Below are positions 1 through 9,722 of a DNA stretch of 64,000 nt, piece by piece. The translations under genes and the position numbers were made by a program. Every line of letters starts with the position of its first letter. Position 1 is the first letter of the stretch. A model generated the notes under the pieces. That model ran no database searches, was not told the origin of the DNA, and worked only from the letters and a program-made list of their open reading frames with translations. The stretch is from an uncultured Acetatifactor sp. Lineage in GTDB: Bacteria; Bacillota; Clostridia; Lachnospirales; Lachnospiraceae. The stretch lies in assembly GCA_934436245.1 (NCBI GenBank), contig CAKSAM010000005.1:1-64000 (forward strand), read 5' to 3'.

Positions 1-177
1 TAATCTGACGTTTTCGCCTGCAAGCAGTCGAATCGTCTCCACGGTAATGAGCAATGCATCTCGTAAACGCTTTGCGTTTCCTTCGATGTCGGGCATTCGC
101 CCTATCAAACCGTAATCTGACGTTTTCGCCTGCAAGCAGTCGAATCGTCATCTTACGGTTTGACATTTCTCATTACC
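1..177. repeat. Nested palindromic intergenic repeat with a duplicated hairpin
   Basis: A 37-base sequence at 1-37 recurs exactly at 113-149. The second copy is the core of a long, nearly perfect hairpin (106-162) with arms CAAACCGTAA and TTACGGTTTG, inner arms TGACG/CGTCA and TTCG/CGAA, and a tip CTGCAAGCAG. It sits inside an outer inverted repeat, GGTAATGAG at 43-51 and CTCATTACC at 169-177. Between the outer left arm and the hairpin are two smaller hairpins, AAACGC/GCGTTT (65-79) and GGGC/GCCC (91-102). The first copy runs off the left edge of the window. The outer right arm contains the stop codon of the adjacent flagellar gene. No gene is seen in this stretch. Whether it is a mobile repeat or a structured 3' end is not known. 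Confidence 0.75.
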
Positions 178-991
178 TACGCAAGTTGTTGGCCTGTTGC
201 AGCATCTCGTCAGATGCTGTGATGGCTTTGGAGTTGAGTTCGTAAGCACGCTGTGCCACGATCATGTTAACCATCTCATCCACGACCTGCACATTAGAGC
301 TCTCCAGATAGCCCTGGATAATGCTGCTCTTTTCCACGTTGTTATTTGTAGCTTCATTGATCGCCTGTCCACTGGCTGCCGTCTGTTGGTATAAACTGTC
401 TGCCAGGCGCTCCAGTCCATTCGGATTATTGAACTGGAATACCCCAATGGTAATACCAATGGGCTGAGGGTTATTCTTTGCATCGGGATAGCAGAGGCTT
501 CCGTCCTTGCTCACCGTAACATTGCTCATAACGTAATTGTTGCCTAATACTATGGGTTTGCCCTGTGTATCCAATACCGGAAGTCCGTCGGAGGTTGCCA
601 GCATATTACCGCCGTTGGCTGCCAGCGTAAATTTCAGATTACCGTTTCTGGTGTAGTAAGTATTACCGTCCGCACCTCTTACAGCGAAGAAACCCTTACC
701 GTCAATAGCAAATGCAGTATCGCTGTCCGATGCTGTCAGGCTTCCCTCTTTGAATACAGAAGTGATGGAAGCGTTTCTTACACCGAGTCCCACCTGCGCA
801 CTGCTTGGTTTCGTGTCTCCGTTTGCGGAAGTCGTTTTCGTCTGGATGTTCTGGTATAACAGGCTCTTAAATTCATTCACCTGTGTCTTGTAACCAGTGG
901 TATTTACGTTTGCCAGATTGTTGGCAATGGTATCCACGTTTGTCTGTTGTGCGATCATACCGGTCGCTGCTGTCCATAAGCTTCTGACCAT
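173..991 (-). CDS. flhP: Flagellar hook-basal body rod protein, FlgG/FlhP type
   Basis: The 272-residue protein belongs to the FlgE/F/G axial family that builds the distal rod and hook of the flagellum outside the membrane. The N-terminus (about residues 1-35) has the conserved rod-protein motif with ANNLANVNTTGYK. The C-terminus ends with the coiled-coil segment QRAYELNSKAITASDEMLQ, typical of FlgG. A GAGGAG ribosome site precedes the ATG. It follows the FlgF-like gene and mbl in the same direction, the order mbl-flhO-flhP known from Bacillus, so flhP is the likely ortholog, although the true rod gene flgG would look similar. The stop codon lies inside the outer arm of the palindromic repeat at the window start. 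Confidence 0.88.
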   Translation of the reverse strand: MVRSLWTAATGMIAQQTNVDTIANNLANVNTTGYKTQVNEFKSLLYQNIQTKTTSANGDTKPSSAQVGLGVRNASITSVFKEGSLTASDSDTAFAIDGKGFFAVRGADGNTYYTRNGNLKFTLAANGGNMLATSDGLPVLDTQGKPIVLGNNYVMSNVTVSKDGSLCYPDAKNNPQPIGITIGVFQFNNPNGLERLADSLYQQTAASGQAINEATNNNVEKSSIIQGYLESSNVQVVDEMVNMIVAQRAYELNSKAITASDEMLQQANNLRR

Positions 992-1074
992 ATGTAGTCT
1001 CCTCTCAAGCTGTCCCTTACGTCATCCATGACCTGATTTTTATCCATGTTATATTTATCGGCAGTTTCTGCCAT
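955..1074 (-). other. Possible 39-codon small ORF bridging flhO and flhP
   Basis: An ATG 11 bases after the flhO stop opens a 39-codon frame, rich in acidic and polar residues (it starts MAETADKYN), that runs across the flhP start in another frame. No convincing ribosome site precedes it. It could be a short leader peptide that couples translation of flhP, or chance. There is no evidence of expression. Confidence 0.2.
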
Positions 1075-1085
1075 TTATATTACCA

Positions 1086-1865
1086 TTACTGAAGTTTACC
1101 TATCTGATTTGCTGCCACATCTAAAGTACCGTCAATGGTCTGAACCACTTTCTGGTTGGATTCGTAAGCTCTGGTAATGGAGATCAGATTCACCATTTCG
1201 GATACTACCTGTACATTCGCCATCTCCAGATATCCGGATTTGACCTGTGCTTTGGCCGTAGTCATTTTGGCGCCTTCTATCGGCTGGTAATAAGTCTCCC
1301 CGTATTTTTCCAGATAGTTATAGTCTTCGAAATCAGTTACCTGAATTTTGGCCACCGCCCGGTCATTTTGGTAGATGGTACCATCATCAGTGATTTTGGA
1401 ATCCAGCAATGTGTTCAGACGAATCCGTCTGTTCTGGGTATCCAGCACATAATCTCCCTCTTCCGTAACGAGGTAACCGTCCTTATTCAGGGTAAACTGT
1501 CCGGCACGGGTATATTTAGTATCGGTTTCCCCTGCCTTGTTTTTAAATTCAATGGCAAAAAATCCTTCACCGGACAACGCCAGATCATAGGTATTATCTG
1601 TAATCCGGAACGAGCCCTGCGAATAATCGGTATAATTCTCTCCGATCTTCACCCCGGGATTTTTGATGCCGATCCTCTGCACATTTCTCATGCCCACTGA
1701 CTGATCCTTAATCTTCACTGTCAGCACGTCATCAAAGGACTGGCTGGTGGAGCCTTCCTTTTTATATCCTACGGTGGATGCATTGGCCAGATTGTTGGTC
1801 ATGATGTCCATTCTGTTCTGTTCATTTACCATACCCGTATAAGCAGTATATAAGCCTTTAACCAT
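1086..1865 (-). CDS. flhO: Flagellar hook-basal body protein, FlgF/FlhO type
   Basis: This 259-residue flagellar axial protein has the N-terminal rod motif (TNNLANASTVGYKKEG, about residues 23-38), a central variable domain including GEGFFAIE, and the C-terminal motif NVQVVSEMVNLI followed by a helical tail. It is shorter and more divergent than the following FlgG-like protein, which fits FlgF/FlhO. GGAGG stands just upstream of the ATG. It lies between mbl and flhP in the same orientation, 68 bases after mbl, so the three genes are probably co-transcribed. The family forms the proximal rod; in Bacillus FlhO and FlhP are needed for the rod-hook transition. Confidence 0.85.
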   Translation of the reverse strand: MVKGLYTAYTGMVNEQNRMDIMTNNLANASTVGYKKEGSTSQSFDDVLTVKIKDQSVGMRNVQRIGIKNPGVKIGENYTDYSQGSFRITDNTYDLALSGEGFFAIEFKNKAGETDTKYTRAGQFTLNKDGYLVTEEGDYVLDTQNRRIRLNTLLDSKITDDGTIYQNDRAVAKIQVTDFEDYNYLEKYGETYYQPIEGAKMTTAKAQVKSGYLEMANVQVVSEMVNLISITRAYESNQKVVQTIDGTLDVAANQIGKLQ

Positions 1866-1933
1866 TCGTATCCTCCATCTGCAATGTTTCGATCCTTCGA
1901 CAAATGTCCGGCATCCTGCCTGCTTCTTATTTC

Positions 1934-2926
1934 TTAGTTATCTCTGTAACCTGCCAGAAACTCTACATATTTACCGGTTCCGACAGCAACTGCAGTCATG
2001 GGATCCTCTGCAGTCATGGTGTTGATACCTGTCTTAGCGGAGATCAGATCCTCCAGACCACGCAGCAGGCTTCCGCCTCCTGTCAGTACGATACCTCTGT
2101 CCGCAATGTCCGCTGCCAGCTCAGGGGGAGTCTTCTCCAGTACGCTGTGGATGGTCTCAACGATCTGGGCAGTGGTCTCACGTAATGCTTCCTCGGTCTC
2201 CTCGGAAGATACCTTTACGGTCTTTGGCAGACCGGTGACAAGGTTACGGCCTCTGACATCCATATAATCTACTTCTGCTCTCTTGTAGCAGGAACCAATC
2301 TTGATCTTCAGGTCTTCTGCCGTTCTCTCACCGATGAGCAGATTATGTTTTTTACGCATATAACGAACAATGGCTTCATCAAAATCATCTCCGGCAATCT
2401 TAATGGAAGCGCTGACTACGGTACCTCCCAGAGAGATGACCGCGATATCGGAAGTACCACCACCGATATCCACGATCATATTACCGCAGGGTTTGGAAAT
2501 ATCAATTCCGGCACCGATAGCAGCTGCAATGGGTTCCTCAATAATGGACACTTCTCTGGCACCTGCCTGATAAGTAGCATCCTCTACAGCCTTCTTCTCT
2601 ACTTCTGTAACACCGCTGGGAACGCAGACAGCAATACGGGGCTTACGGAAGGTTCTCTTACCCAGAGCCTTCTGGATAAAATACTTCATCATCTTCTCCG
2701 TTACGGTATAATCAGAAATAACACCCTGGCGCAACGGTCTTACTGCCACGATGTTTCCGGGAGTTCTTCCCAGCATCAGTCTTGCATCCTCACCGATGGC
2801 TTTAATCTTGTTCGTATCTCTATCAAAAGCTACAACAGAAGGCTCCTTTAACACGACGCCCTTTCCTCTGATGTATACCAGAATGCTGGCGGTACCTAAA
2901 TCAATTCCGATATCTGTGCACTGCAT
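1934..2926 (-). CDS. mbl: Rod-shape determining actin homolog MreB/Mbl
   Basis: The 330-residue bacterial actin organises lateral cell-wall synthesis under the membrane. Its ATP-binding signatures are visible: DIGIDLGTASILVY at the N-terminus (phosphate 1), IVDIGGGTSDIAVISLGG at about 150-168 (phosphate 2) and GIVLTGGGSLLRGL at about 280-293 (adenosine motif). The length is normal for MreB paralogs. The call as Mbl rather than MreB rests on position: it is not next to mreC/mreD but heads a pair of flagellar rod genes, as Bacillus mbl does. A good ribosome site (AAAGGGG) precedes the ATG, and a TATAAT-like -10 lies about 75 bases upstream. Confidence 0.85.
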   Translation of the reverse strand: MQCTDIGIDLGTASILVYIRGKGVVLKEPSVVAFDRDTNKIKAIGEDARLMLGRTPGNIVAVRPLRQGVISDYTVTEKMMKYFIQKALGKRTFRKPRIAVCVPSGVTEVEKKAVEDATYQAGAREVSIIEEPIAAAIGAGIDISKPCGNMIVDIGGGTSDIAVISLGGTVVSASIKIAGDDFDEAIVRYMRKKHNLLIGERTAEDLKIKIGSCYKRAEVDYMDVRGRNLVTGLPKTVKVSSEETEEALRETTAQIVETIHSVLEKTPPELAADIADRGIVLTGGGSLLRGLEDLISAKTGINTMTAEDPMTAVAVGTGKYVEFLAGYRDN

Positions 2927-2999
2927 CTTTTATTACCCCTTTCAATGGTATCTATCTATAAGTCTTGACTCTACACGCTATTTTAGTCATATACAATGT

Positions 3000-3005
3000 A
3001 TTATA
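3000..3005 (-). promoter_or_regulatory. Candidate -10 box for the mbl operon
   Basis: The minus strand reads TATAAT here, about 75 bases upstream of the mbl ATG. The -35 region is weak (TATGAA at 17 bases), so this is a likely but unproven sigma-A promoter. The rest of the mbl-uvrA gap holds only the palindrome at 3049-3125. Confidence 0.45.
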
Positions 3006-3048
3006 ACTGAATTTTTTATATTTTCATAGGGGGTAATTCTTAAAATTT

Positions 3049-3125
3049 GATAACTACTCAGAACCATATGCGCAAAAAGAAGACTCTGAAAAAGCGTTTT
3101 TGCGCATGGGGGCTGCATAGTTATC
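3049..3125. repeat. Dispersed palindromic element, copy A (uvrA stop)
   Basis: Outer arms GATAACTA (3049-3056) and TAGTTATC (3118-3125) enclose inner arms TGCGCAAAAA and TTTTTGCGCA. The right arm overlaps the uvrA stop codon. The arms resemble the other GTAACTATTCAGAGC-type elements in this window. On the minus strand there is no T-run after the hairpin, so it is not a typical terminator. Confidence 0.7.
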
Positions 3126-5985
3126 GTAGTTTCTTGTCCTTCTCCAACATCTTTTTCACATAGTATCCGGTGTAGGATTTCTTCACCTTTACAATTTCTT
3201 CCGGCGTTCCTTTGGCAATCACCGTACCACCACGGTCTCCGCCTTCCGGTCCCATATCAATGATATAGTCCGCAGTCTTGATCACATCCAGATTGTGCTC
3301 GATGACAACTACGGTATTTCCGCCGTCCGCCAGTCTGTGCAGGATCTCCACCAGCTTGTGTACATCCTCGAAATGCAGTCCTGTAGTAGGCTCATCCAGA
3401 ATATAAATCGTTTTACCGGTACTTCTCCTCGAAAGTTCCGTTGCAAGCTTAATGCGCTGTGCTTCGCCGCCGGACAGTGTTGTGGAGGGCTGCCCAAGCT
3501 TTACATAGGAAAGTCCCACATCATTCAAAGTCTCAATCTTTCTGCGGATATACGGTACATTTTCGAAGAAAGGAAGTGCTTCTTCCACCGTCATGTCCAA
3601 TACATCAAAAATACTCTTGCCCTTATATTTTACATCCAGCGTCTCACGGTTGTACCGTTTACCACCGCAGACTTCACAGGGAACATAGACATCCGGCAGA
3701 AAATGCATTTCGATCTTGATAATGCCGTCACCGCCACAGGCCTCACATCTTCCGCCTTTGACATTAAAGCTGAAACGTCCCTTGCTGTAGCCTTTCGCCT
3801 TGGCATCCGCCGTAGAAGCGAACAGATCACGGATCAGATCAAATACTCCGGTATAAGTAGCCGGATTAGATCTTGGTGTACGTCCGATGGGGGACTGGTC
3901 AATATTGATAACCTTGTCCAGCTGCTCTATTCCTTCAATTCCTTTGTGTTTTCCAGGGATGCAACGTGCCCGGTTCAGTTCTCTTGCCAGATGTTTATAA
4001 AGAATCTCATTCACCAGAGAACTTTTTCCCGATCCCGAGACTCCGGTGACGCAGGTCATCACACCCAGTGGAATCTCTACGTCAACATTTTTCAGATTGT
4101 TCTCCTGTGCTCCCAGCACTTTGATCCAGCCCGTGGGAGTACGTCTGGTTTCCGGTACGGGAATCCGCTTTTTACCGCTGAGGTACTGACCCGTAATGGA
4201 TTCCGGGATCTGCATGATCTCTTCCGCCGTACCACAGGCTATGACCTCACCGCCATGGGAACCGGCTCCCGGTCCGATATCTACGATGTAATCTGCCGCC
4301 AGCATGGTATCCTCATCATGTTCTACCACTACCAGTGTATTGCCCAGGTCACGCAGATTCTTCAGGGTATTCAGTAATTTGTCATTATCTCTCTGATGCA
4401 GACCAATGCTGGGCTCATCCAGAATATAGCATACTCCCACCAGACCGGAGCCGATCTGGGTCGCCAGGCGGATACGCTGTGCTTCACCGCCGGACAACGT
4501 AGCCGTAGCTCTTGCCAGGGACAGATATTCCAGTCCCACGTCTACCAGGAATCCTACTCTGGCACGAATTTCCTTCAGGACACGCTCCCCGATAAACTGT
4601 TGCTGTTTCGTCAAAGTCATGGTGTCTAGAAATTTCTGCAGATCACGGATGGACATGGAAGTAATCTCATAAATATTCCTGTCACATACCGTAACCGCCA
4701 GGGATTCCTTCTTCAACCGCATCCCCTTACATTCTTTACATGGCGTAATGCGCATAAAAGTCTCGTATTCCTGTTTGGAGCTTTCGGAAGCAGTTTCGCG
4801 ATAGCGGCGCTCTACATTTTTTATCAGTCCCTCAAAGGCAACCGGATACACACCACTGCCACGCTGGCCGGTATAATGCACCATAACTTCTTTGCCATTG
4901 GTTCCATGGATCAGGATATCATGAATCTTCTGTGGATATTCTTCAAAGGGGGTATCCAGATCAAAATGGTACTCCTTCGCCAATGCCCGCAAAACAGCAT
5001 TGGTAAAGCTGGACTTGTCCGCACAGGACTGCCATCCCATCACAGTAATGGCTCCCTGATTGATGCTCAGTCTCTTATCCGGTATCATCAGATCCTCATC
5101 AAACTCCATCTTGTATCCCAGTCCGAAACATACAGGGCAGGCTCCAAAGGGATTATTGAAAGAAAAGCTTCTGGGCTCTACTTCACTGACGCTGATGCCA
5201 CAATCCGGGCAGGAAAAGCTCTGGCTGAAGGTCACCGGTTCTCCACCGATCACATCCACCACCAGAAGTCCTTCTGCCAGCTCCAGTACATTTTCGATAG
5301 AATCCGTCAGTCTTCGTTGAATGCCATCCTTTACCACCAGACGGTCTACCACAATGTCTATATTATGCTTAATATTTTTATCCAGATGGATTTCTTCTGT
5401 CAGTTCATACATGCTGCCATCGATACGCACTCGGACATAGCCGCTTCTCTTGGCACGTTCCAGTACTTTGGCATGTTCCCCCTTCCTTCCTCTGACTACC
5501 GGTGCCAACAGCTGGATCTTCGTGCCTTCGCCCATGTTCATGATCTGATCCACCATCTGATCCACGGTCTGTTTTGCAATCTCTCTGCCACATTTCGGAC
5601 AATGAGGAATACCGATTCTGGCATATAGCAGACGAAAGTAATCATAGATTTCCGTTACCGTGCCTACGGTAGAACGAGGATTACGATTAGTGGATTTCTG
5701 GTCTATGGAAATTGCAGGGGACAAGCCCTCAATACTTTCCACATTGGGTTTCTCCATCTGTCCCAGGAATTGTCTTGCATAGGAGGACAGTGATTCCATA
5801 TAACGCCGCTGTCCCTCCGCATAAATCGTATCAAATGCCAGAGAGGATTTACCTGAACCGGACATACCGGTCAATACCACCAGTTCATTTCTTGGAATGT
5901 CTACATTAATGTTTTTCAGATTATGTTCATTGGCGCCTCGGATCTTAATATACTCCCGGGGACGCATCTTTTTTGCTTCTTCCAT
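3121..5985 (-). CDS. uvrA: Excinuclease ABC subunit A
   Basis: UvrA is the damage-sensing ATPase dimer of nucleotide excision repair and loads UvrB at lesions. The 954-residue protein is full length. It carries two ABC ATPase modules: Walker [10 protein letters not shown] near residue 41 and GVSGSGKSS near 648, with LSGGEAQR signatures near 498 and 836. Zinc-binding cysteine pairs are visible near 130 (CPKCG), 258-290 and 746-775 ([17 protein letters not shown]). AAAGGAG lies six bases upstream of the ATG. It is downstream of uvrB in the same direction but separated from it by a membrane-protein gene. The final codon and stop lie inside a palindromic element. Confidence 0.98.
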   Translation of the reverse strand: MEEAKKMRPREYIKIRGANEHNLKNINVDIPRNELVVLTGMSGSGKSSLAFDTIYAEGQRRYMESLSSYARQFLGQMEKPNVESIEGLSPAISIDQKSTNRNPRSTVGTVTEIYDYFRLLYARIGIPHCPKCGREIAKQTVDQMVDQIMNMGEGTKIQLLAPVVRGRKGEHAKVLERAKRSGYVRVRIDGSMYELTEEIHLDKNIKHNIDIVVDRLVVKDGIQRRLTDSIENVLELAEGLLVVDVIGGEPVTFSQSFSCPDCGISVSEVEPRSFSFNNPFGACPVCFGLGYKMEFDEDLMIPDKRLSINQGAITVMGWQSCADKSSFTNAVLRALAKEYHFDLDTPFEEYPQKIHDILIHGTNGKEVMVHYTGQRGSGVYPVAFEGLIKNVERRYRETASESSKQEYETFMRITPCKECKGMRLKKESLAVTVCDRNIYEITSMSIRDLQKFLDTMTLTKQQQFIGERVLKEIRARVGFLVDVGLEYLSLARATATLSGGEAQRIRLATQIGSGLVGVCYILDEPSIGLHQRDNDKLLNTLKNLRDLGNTLVVVEHDEDTMLAADYIVDIGPGAGSHGGEVIACGTAEEIMQIPESITGQYLSGKKRIPVPETRRTPTGWIKVLGAQENNLKNVDVEIPLGVMTCVTGVSGSGKSSLVNEILYKHLARELNRARCIPGKHKGIEGIEQLDKVINIDQSPIGRTPRSNPATYTGVFDLIRDLFASTADAKAKGYSKGRFSFNVKGGRCEACGGDGIIKIEMHFLPDVYVPCEVCGGKRYNRETLDVKYKGKSIFDVLDMTVEEALPFFENVPYIRRKIETLNDVGLSYVKLGQPSTTLSGGEAQRIKLATELSRRSTGKTIYILDEPTTGLHFEDVHKLVEILHRLADGGNTVVVIEHNLDVIKTADYIIDMGPEGGDRGGTVIAKGTPEEIVKVKKSYTGYYVKKMLEKDKKLR

Positions 5986-5996
5986 TATTTTCTCCT

Positions 5997-7517
5997 TTAT
6001 TTCCTGTTTCTTATCATAAAATGTCTGTCTATGTCATCAATCAACCGGAATCCATATCCGGCTGCCAGCAACAGCCATCCTGTCTGATTAAACAGCTGCT
6101 TGTTCTGGGCCTCCCACAGCATCAGAAACAACATGATTCCAAAAACCGCCACATAGGAGCTCATTATTGTAGTATTCATCTTCTCACAAAATGCACCGTA
6201 AAAGGCACCGGCAGCCATTAGCAAAAAAACTGCGAACAAATAACTTGTGGAAAGACAGGCATATTTCCAAAAATACTGTCCGTCCCACGATATCCATTCA
6301 TACACAATATTCCCACTTTTATACGGAAATCTCAGATATCCACTGGCACCGATATCACCGCAGGCAAAATTACACCGTATCTTTGCCACAATGTGCTCTC
6401 CATGAAAGAACTGCTTCCATTCACGGCTTATCTTTTCTTTTACAATCTGTGCTCTCTCCTCCTTATTCTGTGCAGCTTCGCAGAGCATTGCAAAATCCTG
6501 ATTTGCCGCATAGCTTCCGTCACCGTGTAATCCCAGGGCAACCCAGTATAGCACCGGATCAGAGTCCCGTTCCACATATTCTTCGCAGGGCAGAGCTCTG
6601 ACTTTCATATTGCCTGCCGTCAGTGTTAATGCAAATGCAGCACAGAAAAGCATGAGCAGTTTTATATTATTCTTATATTTTTTTCTTAGAAACAAAATAA
6701 TACTTACTGCCAACAGCGGAATTATCGATGTTACTTTTATCTGAAACGCCAATGCCCAGAGCATTCCTCCGAAAGCAGGCAGCAAATACTTCCACTTTCT
6801 TTCAGAATATTTATGTATTGCCAGCCAGAAAAGTGTGTACGCCATAATGCTGTATCCAAAACTCAGCTGGTCTGTATAAAAGAAGGCAATATTTCCCCAT
6901 ACAGGAGTAAACAGAAATAGCAGCATAAGTACCGACAGGGAATTGACACGGGGCTTATCTATACCGATGCCCCCGGCAAGAATATACAGACATGCTGCGG
7001 TTGCCATGACATGTAACACCTGATATGCCAGTACAAAATAGTAAGCATCCGAAAATCCTGTCTTATAACCGACACGTAATAAACAGGAAAGAAACAGCAT
7101 CGGAAAACGATTGTTGGTACATCTGGAAAAATACAGCCAGTTATCCACTTCGTCATTTCCCGCAAGTGCTTCTGCGGCTCTGTACACATTTTCAAAATCT
7201 GTATGCGGATAACTTCTCGCCTCACATCCTGTTATAAACAATAAAACAGCCCACACTGCAAAAAACAAAATTAACAGGATCTCATATAATTTTTGTTTTT
7301 GCTTCTGTTGTATCCACTCATCAAACCTGCCAAGCACCCAGCGTCCACAGCATAAAATGACCATCCATATCAGCGTAAACACAATCATCCGGACCGGGAT
7401 TAAATTATGCTGTGGTTTTGCCAGGCAGATACCGGTGATCATGAGTAACGCACTTCCAAACAGTATCAAAAAAATCTGTTCTACTCTGTTCGATATCGTC
7501 CCCCTCAAATTCTTCAA
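5997..7517 (-). CDS. Polytopic membrane protein, GT-C glycosyltransferase-like
   Basis: This 506-residue protein has about ten hydrophobic segments. An extracytoplasmic acidic loop after the third segment contains [21 protein letters not shown], resembling the first loop of GT-C glycosyltransferases that use polyprenyl-linked sugars (ArnT/PMT-like), where an acidic residue is catalytic. No exact family is recognised. The start codon overlaps the uvrB stop as ATGA, and uvrA begins only 11 bases after its stop, so it is very probably translated from the uvrB-uvrA transcript. A cell-envelope enzyme is an unexpected partner for excision repair, and no functional link can be claimed. Confidence 0.65.
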   Translation of the reverse strand: MKNLRGTISNRVEQIFLILFGSALLMITGICLAKPQHNLIPVRMIVFTLIWMVILCCGRWVLGRFDEWIQQKQKQKLYEILLILFFAVWAVLLFITGCEARSYPHTDFENVYRAAEALAGNDEVDNWLYFSRCTNNRFPMLFLSCLLRVGYKTGFSDAYYFVLAYQVLHVMATAACLYILAGGIGIDKPRVNSLSVLMLLFLFTPVWGNIAFFYTDQLSFGYSIMAYTLFWLAIHKYSERKWKYLLPAFGGMLWALAFQIKVTSIIPLLAVSIILFLRKKYKNNIKLLMLFCAAFALTLTAGNMKVRALPCEEYVERDSDPVLYWVALGLHGDGSYAANQDFAMLCEAAQNKEERAQIVKEKISREWKQFFHGEHIVAKIRCNFACGDIGASGYLRFPYKSGNIVYEWISWDGQYFWKYACLSTSYLFAVFLLMAAGAFYGAFCEKMNTTIMSSYVAVFGIMLFLMLWEAQNKQLFNQTGWLLLAAGYGFRLIDDIDRHFMIRNRK

Positions 7518-9526
7518 CCTTTTTCCTCCATATCGTTCAACTGTTTCTTCAGTTCTATCATCTTGTCACGCAGTTCTGCTGCCGCCTCAAAGTTCAGGTC
7601 TGCCGCTGCCTTCTGCATCTTCTTCTGGATATCACCGATGAGCTTCTCCAGTTCTTTCCTGGTCATGGACTCCGGATCCTTCTCGAAGCGTACCTCCTCC
7701 TTGGCGATCACCCTGGAGATACTGATGAGATCACGTACCGCCTTTTTGATGGTCTGAGGCGTGATACCGTGTTCTTCATTATATTTCATCTGGATCTCCC
7801 GACGTCTGTTGGTCTCATCCAGAGCTTCTCTCATGGAATCCGTGATGGTATCCGCATACATGATGACATGGCCTTCCGCATTACGGGCCGCACGGCCGAT
7901 GGTCTGGATCAGGGAGGTGGCACTTCTCAGGAACCCTTCCTTGTCCGCATCCAGGATCGCCACCAGTGTGATCTCCGGAATGTCCAGTCCCTCTCTCAGG
8001 AGGTTAATACCTACCAGTACATCAAATACATCCAGCCGCATGTCACGGATGATCTGGGCACGTTCCAGAGTATCAATATCGGAGTGCAGATATTTTACCC
8101 GGATTCCGACTTCCTTCATATAATCTGTAAGATCCTCCGCCATTCTCTTGGTCAGTGTAGTGATCAGCACCTTATGATGCTGTGCGATCTCCTTATTGAC
8201 CTCTCCGATCAGGTCGTCAATCTGTCCTTCTACAGGGCGCACCTGTACTTCAGGATCCAGCAGGCCGGTAGGGCGGATGATCTGCTCTGTCCGTAACAAT
8301 TCATGCTCCTTCTCATAATCGGAAGGAGTGGCAGATACGAACATCATCTGATCAATATGCGCCTCAAATTCCTCAAAATTCAACGGTCTGTTATCCAGTG
8401 CGGAGGGCAGGCGGAAGCCGTAATCCACCAGGGTCTGTTTTCTCGAACGGTCTCCGGCATACATGCCGCGGATCTGAGGGATCGTCATATGGGACTCGTC
8501 CACAATGATCAGAAAATCATCCGGGAAGAAGTCCAACAGGGTCATAGGCGGTGCCCCGGCAGGCAGACCGTTCAGATGTCTGGAATAGTTCTCAATACCG
8601 GAGCAGAAACCGGTCTCTCGGAGCATCTCGATATCAAAATTCGTCCGCTCCGCAATACGCTGGGCTTCAATCAGCTTGCCTTCGCCCTTGAAAAACTGCA
8701 CCCGCTCCTTCATCTCTTCTTCGATATTGTCACAGGCTGCCTTGATCTTCTCCTGGGATACCACATAATGAGACGCTGGAAAAATCGCCACATGATTCAG
8801 CTCTGCATGAATTTTCCCTGTAAGCGGCTCCACCTCTGCGATTCTATCAATCTCATCACCAAAGAATTCAATGCGGATGAGATAGTCTCCGCCCTGTGCC
8901 GGGTACACTTCCACTACGTCTCCCCTGACCCGGAAGGTGGCACGCTGGATATCCATATCGTTGCGGTTATATTGAATATCGATCAGTTCCCGCAATACTT
9001 CGTCGCGGTCCTTCACCATACCGGGACGCAGGGATACGATCAGATCCTGATATTCATCAGGACTTCCCAAACCGTAAATACAGGACACACTGGCCACTAC
9101 CACCACATCCCTGCGCTCCGCCAGAGAAGCCGTCGCCGACAAGCGTAGCTTATCAATCTCATCATTGATGGAAGAGTCCTTGGCAATATAAGTGTCGGAA
9201 GAGGGCACATAGGCCTCCGGCTGATAGTAATCGTAATAACTGACAAAATATTCTACTGCATTCTCAGGGAAAAACTCCTTCATTTCCCCATAAAGCTGTC
9301 CCGCCAGTGTCTTGTTGTGAGCAATGATCAGTGTCGGCTTGTTCAGTGCCTGGATCACGTTGGCCATGGTAAAGGTCTTACCGGAACCGGTGACACCAAG
9401 CAACGTTTCAAACTGATTGCCCTGTCGGAAGCCTTCCACCAGCTCCGCAATGGCCTGGGGCTGATCTCCGGTAGGCTGGTATTCTGAATGTAATTTGAAT
9501 TGTGAGGGTTCGTTAGAATGATTCAT
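7514..9526 (-). CDS. uvrB: Excinuclease ABC subunit B
   Basis: UvrB is the helicase-like core of nucleotide excision repair; it takes over damaged DNA from UvrA and recruits UvrC. Visible features are Walker [15 protein letters not shown] (about residue 45), the beta-hairpin [12 protein letters not shown] used to probe damage, DEAD-family motifs including DESHMTIPQ, helicase motif [14 protein letters not shown], and a C-terminal UVR motif ([11 protein letters not shown]) that contacts UvrC. I place the start at the ATG behind GGAGAGG (MNHSNEPSQ, 670 residues). A longer frame starts at 9568, inside a palindromic element, without a good ribosome site. A LexA-like box and a TATAAT lie upstream, suggesting SOS control. 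Confidence 0.97.
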   Translation of the reverse strand: MNHSNEPSQFKLHSEYQPTGDQPQAIAELVEGFRQGNQFETLLGVTGSGKTFTMANVIQALNKPTLIIAHNKTLAGQLYGEMKEFFPENAVEYFVSYYDYYQPEAYVPSSDTYIAKDSSINDEIDKLRLSATASLAERRDVVVVASVSCIYGLGSPDEYQDLIVSLRPGMVKDRDEVLRELIDIQYNRNDMDIQRATFRVRGDVVEVYPAQGGDYLIRIEFFGDEIDRIAEVEPLTGKIHAELNHVAIFPASHYVVSQEKIKAACDNIEEEMKERVQFFKGEGKLIEAQRIAERTNFDIEMLRETGFCSGIENYSRHLNGLPAGAPPMTLLDFFPDDFLIIVDESHMTIPQIRGMYAGDRSRKQTLVDYGFRLPSALDNRPLNFEEFEAHIDQMMFVSATPSDYEKEHELLRTEQIIRPTGLLDPEVQVRPVEGQIDDLIGEVNKEIAQHHKVLITTLTKRMAEDLTDYMKEVGIRVKYLHSDIDTLERAQIIRDMRLDVFDVLVGINLLREGLDIPEITLVAILDADKEGFLRSATSLIQTIGRAARNAEGHVIMYADTITDSMREALDETNRRREIQMKYNEEHGITPQTIKKAVRDLISISRVIAKEEVRFEKDPESMTRKELEKLIGDIQKKMQKAAADLNFEAAAELRDKMIELKKQLNDMEEKG

Positions 9527-9564
9527 GATGCCTCTCCGTGCAAATCTATCGTTGGAATAATGAT

Positions 9565-9607
9565 CCATAACTATCCGGCAGCGTTACATCGCACCAGATA
9601 GTTATGG
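9565..9607. repeat. Short palindrome, copy B (uvrB leader)
   Basis: Perfect 11-base arms CCATAACTATC (9565-9575) and GATAGTTATGG (9597-9607) enclose 21 bases. It lies in the 5' leader of uvrB. Its arms match the ends of the dispersed element family, but the inner part is reduced. Confidence 0.7.
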
Positions 9608-9631
9608 ATAGTATTTTCACGTTACGCACAG

Positions 9632-9637
9632 ATTATA
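9632..9637 (-). promoter_or_regulatory. Probable -10 box of uvrB
   Basis: The minus strand reads TATAAT, about 105 bases upstream of the chosen uvrB start. The -35 hexamer 17 bases away (TGTACT) is poor, as is common for promoters where other signals contribute. Confidence 0.5.
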
Positions 9638-9668
9638 GCAGATTTTTTTTGAAAAGTACAGACGGTTT

Positions 9669-9682
9669 CGAAAATATGTTCG
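9669..9682 (-). promoter_or_regulatory. LexA/DinR-type SOS box upstream of uvrB
   Basis: The sequence CGAAAATATGTTCG differs at one position from a Gram-positive LexA box of the form CGAAC-N4-GTTCG. It lies about 30 bases upstream of the uvrB -10 box, just beyond the expected -35. uvrB is a classic SOS gene in Bacillus, which supports the call. The motif also overlaps the palindrome GTTCGAAC. Confidence 0.65.
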
Positions 9683-9722
9683 AACGTTTTTCTTTTGTAT
9701 CTCGCCTTGCCTGTAGAAATCT

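Noticed and set aside
3049..3125. Palindrome after uvrA as an ordinary terminator
   Set aside because: The stem is strong but no T-run follows on the minus strand, and its arms match the dispersed family.
3295..4377. Long plus-strand open frame (360 codons) opposite uvrA
   Set aside because: It lies wholly inside uvrA on the other strand, has no ribosome site and no recognisable protein pattern. It is a by-product of uvrA codon use.
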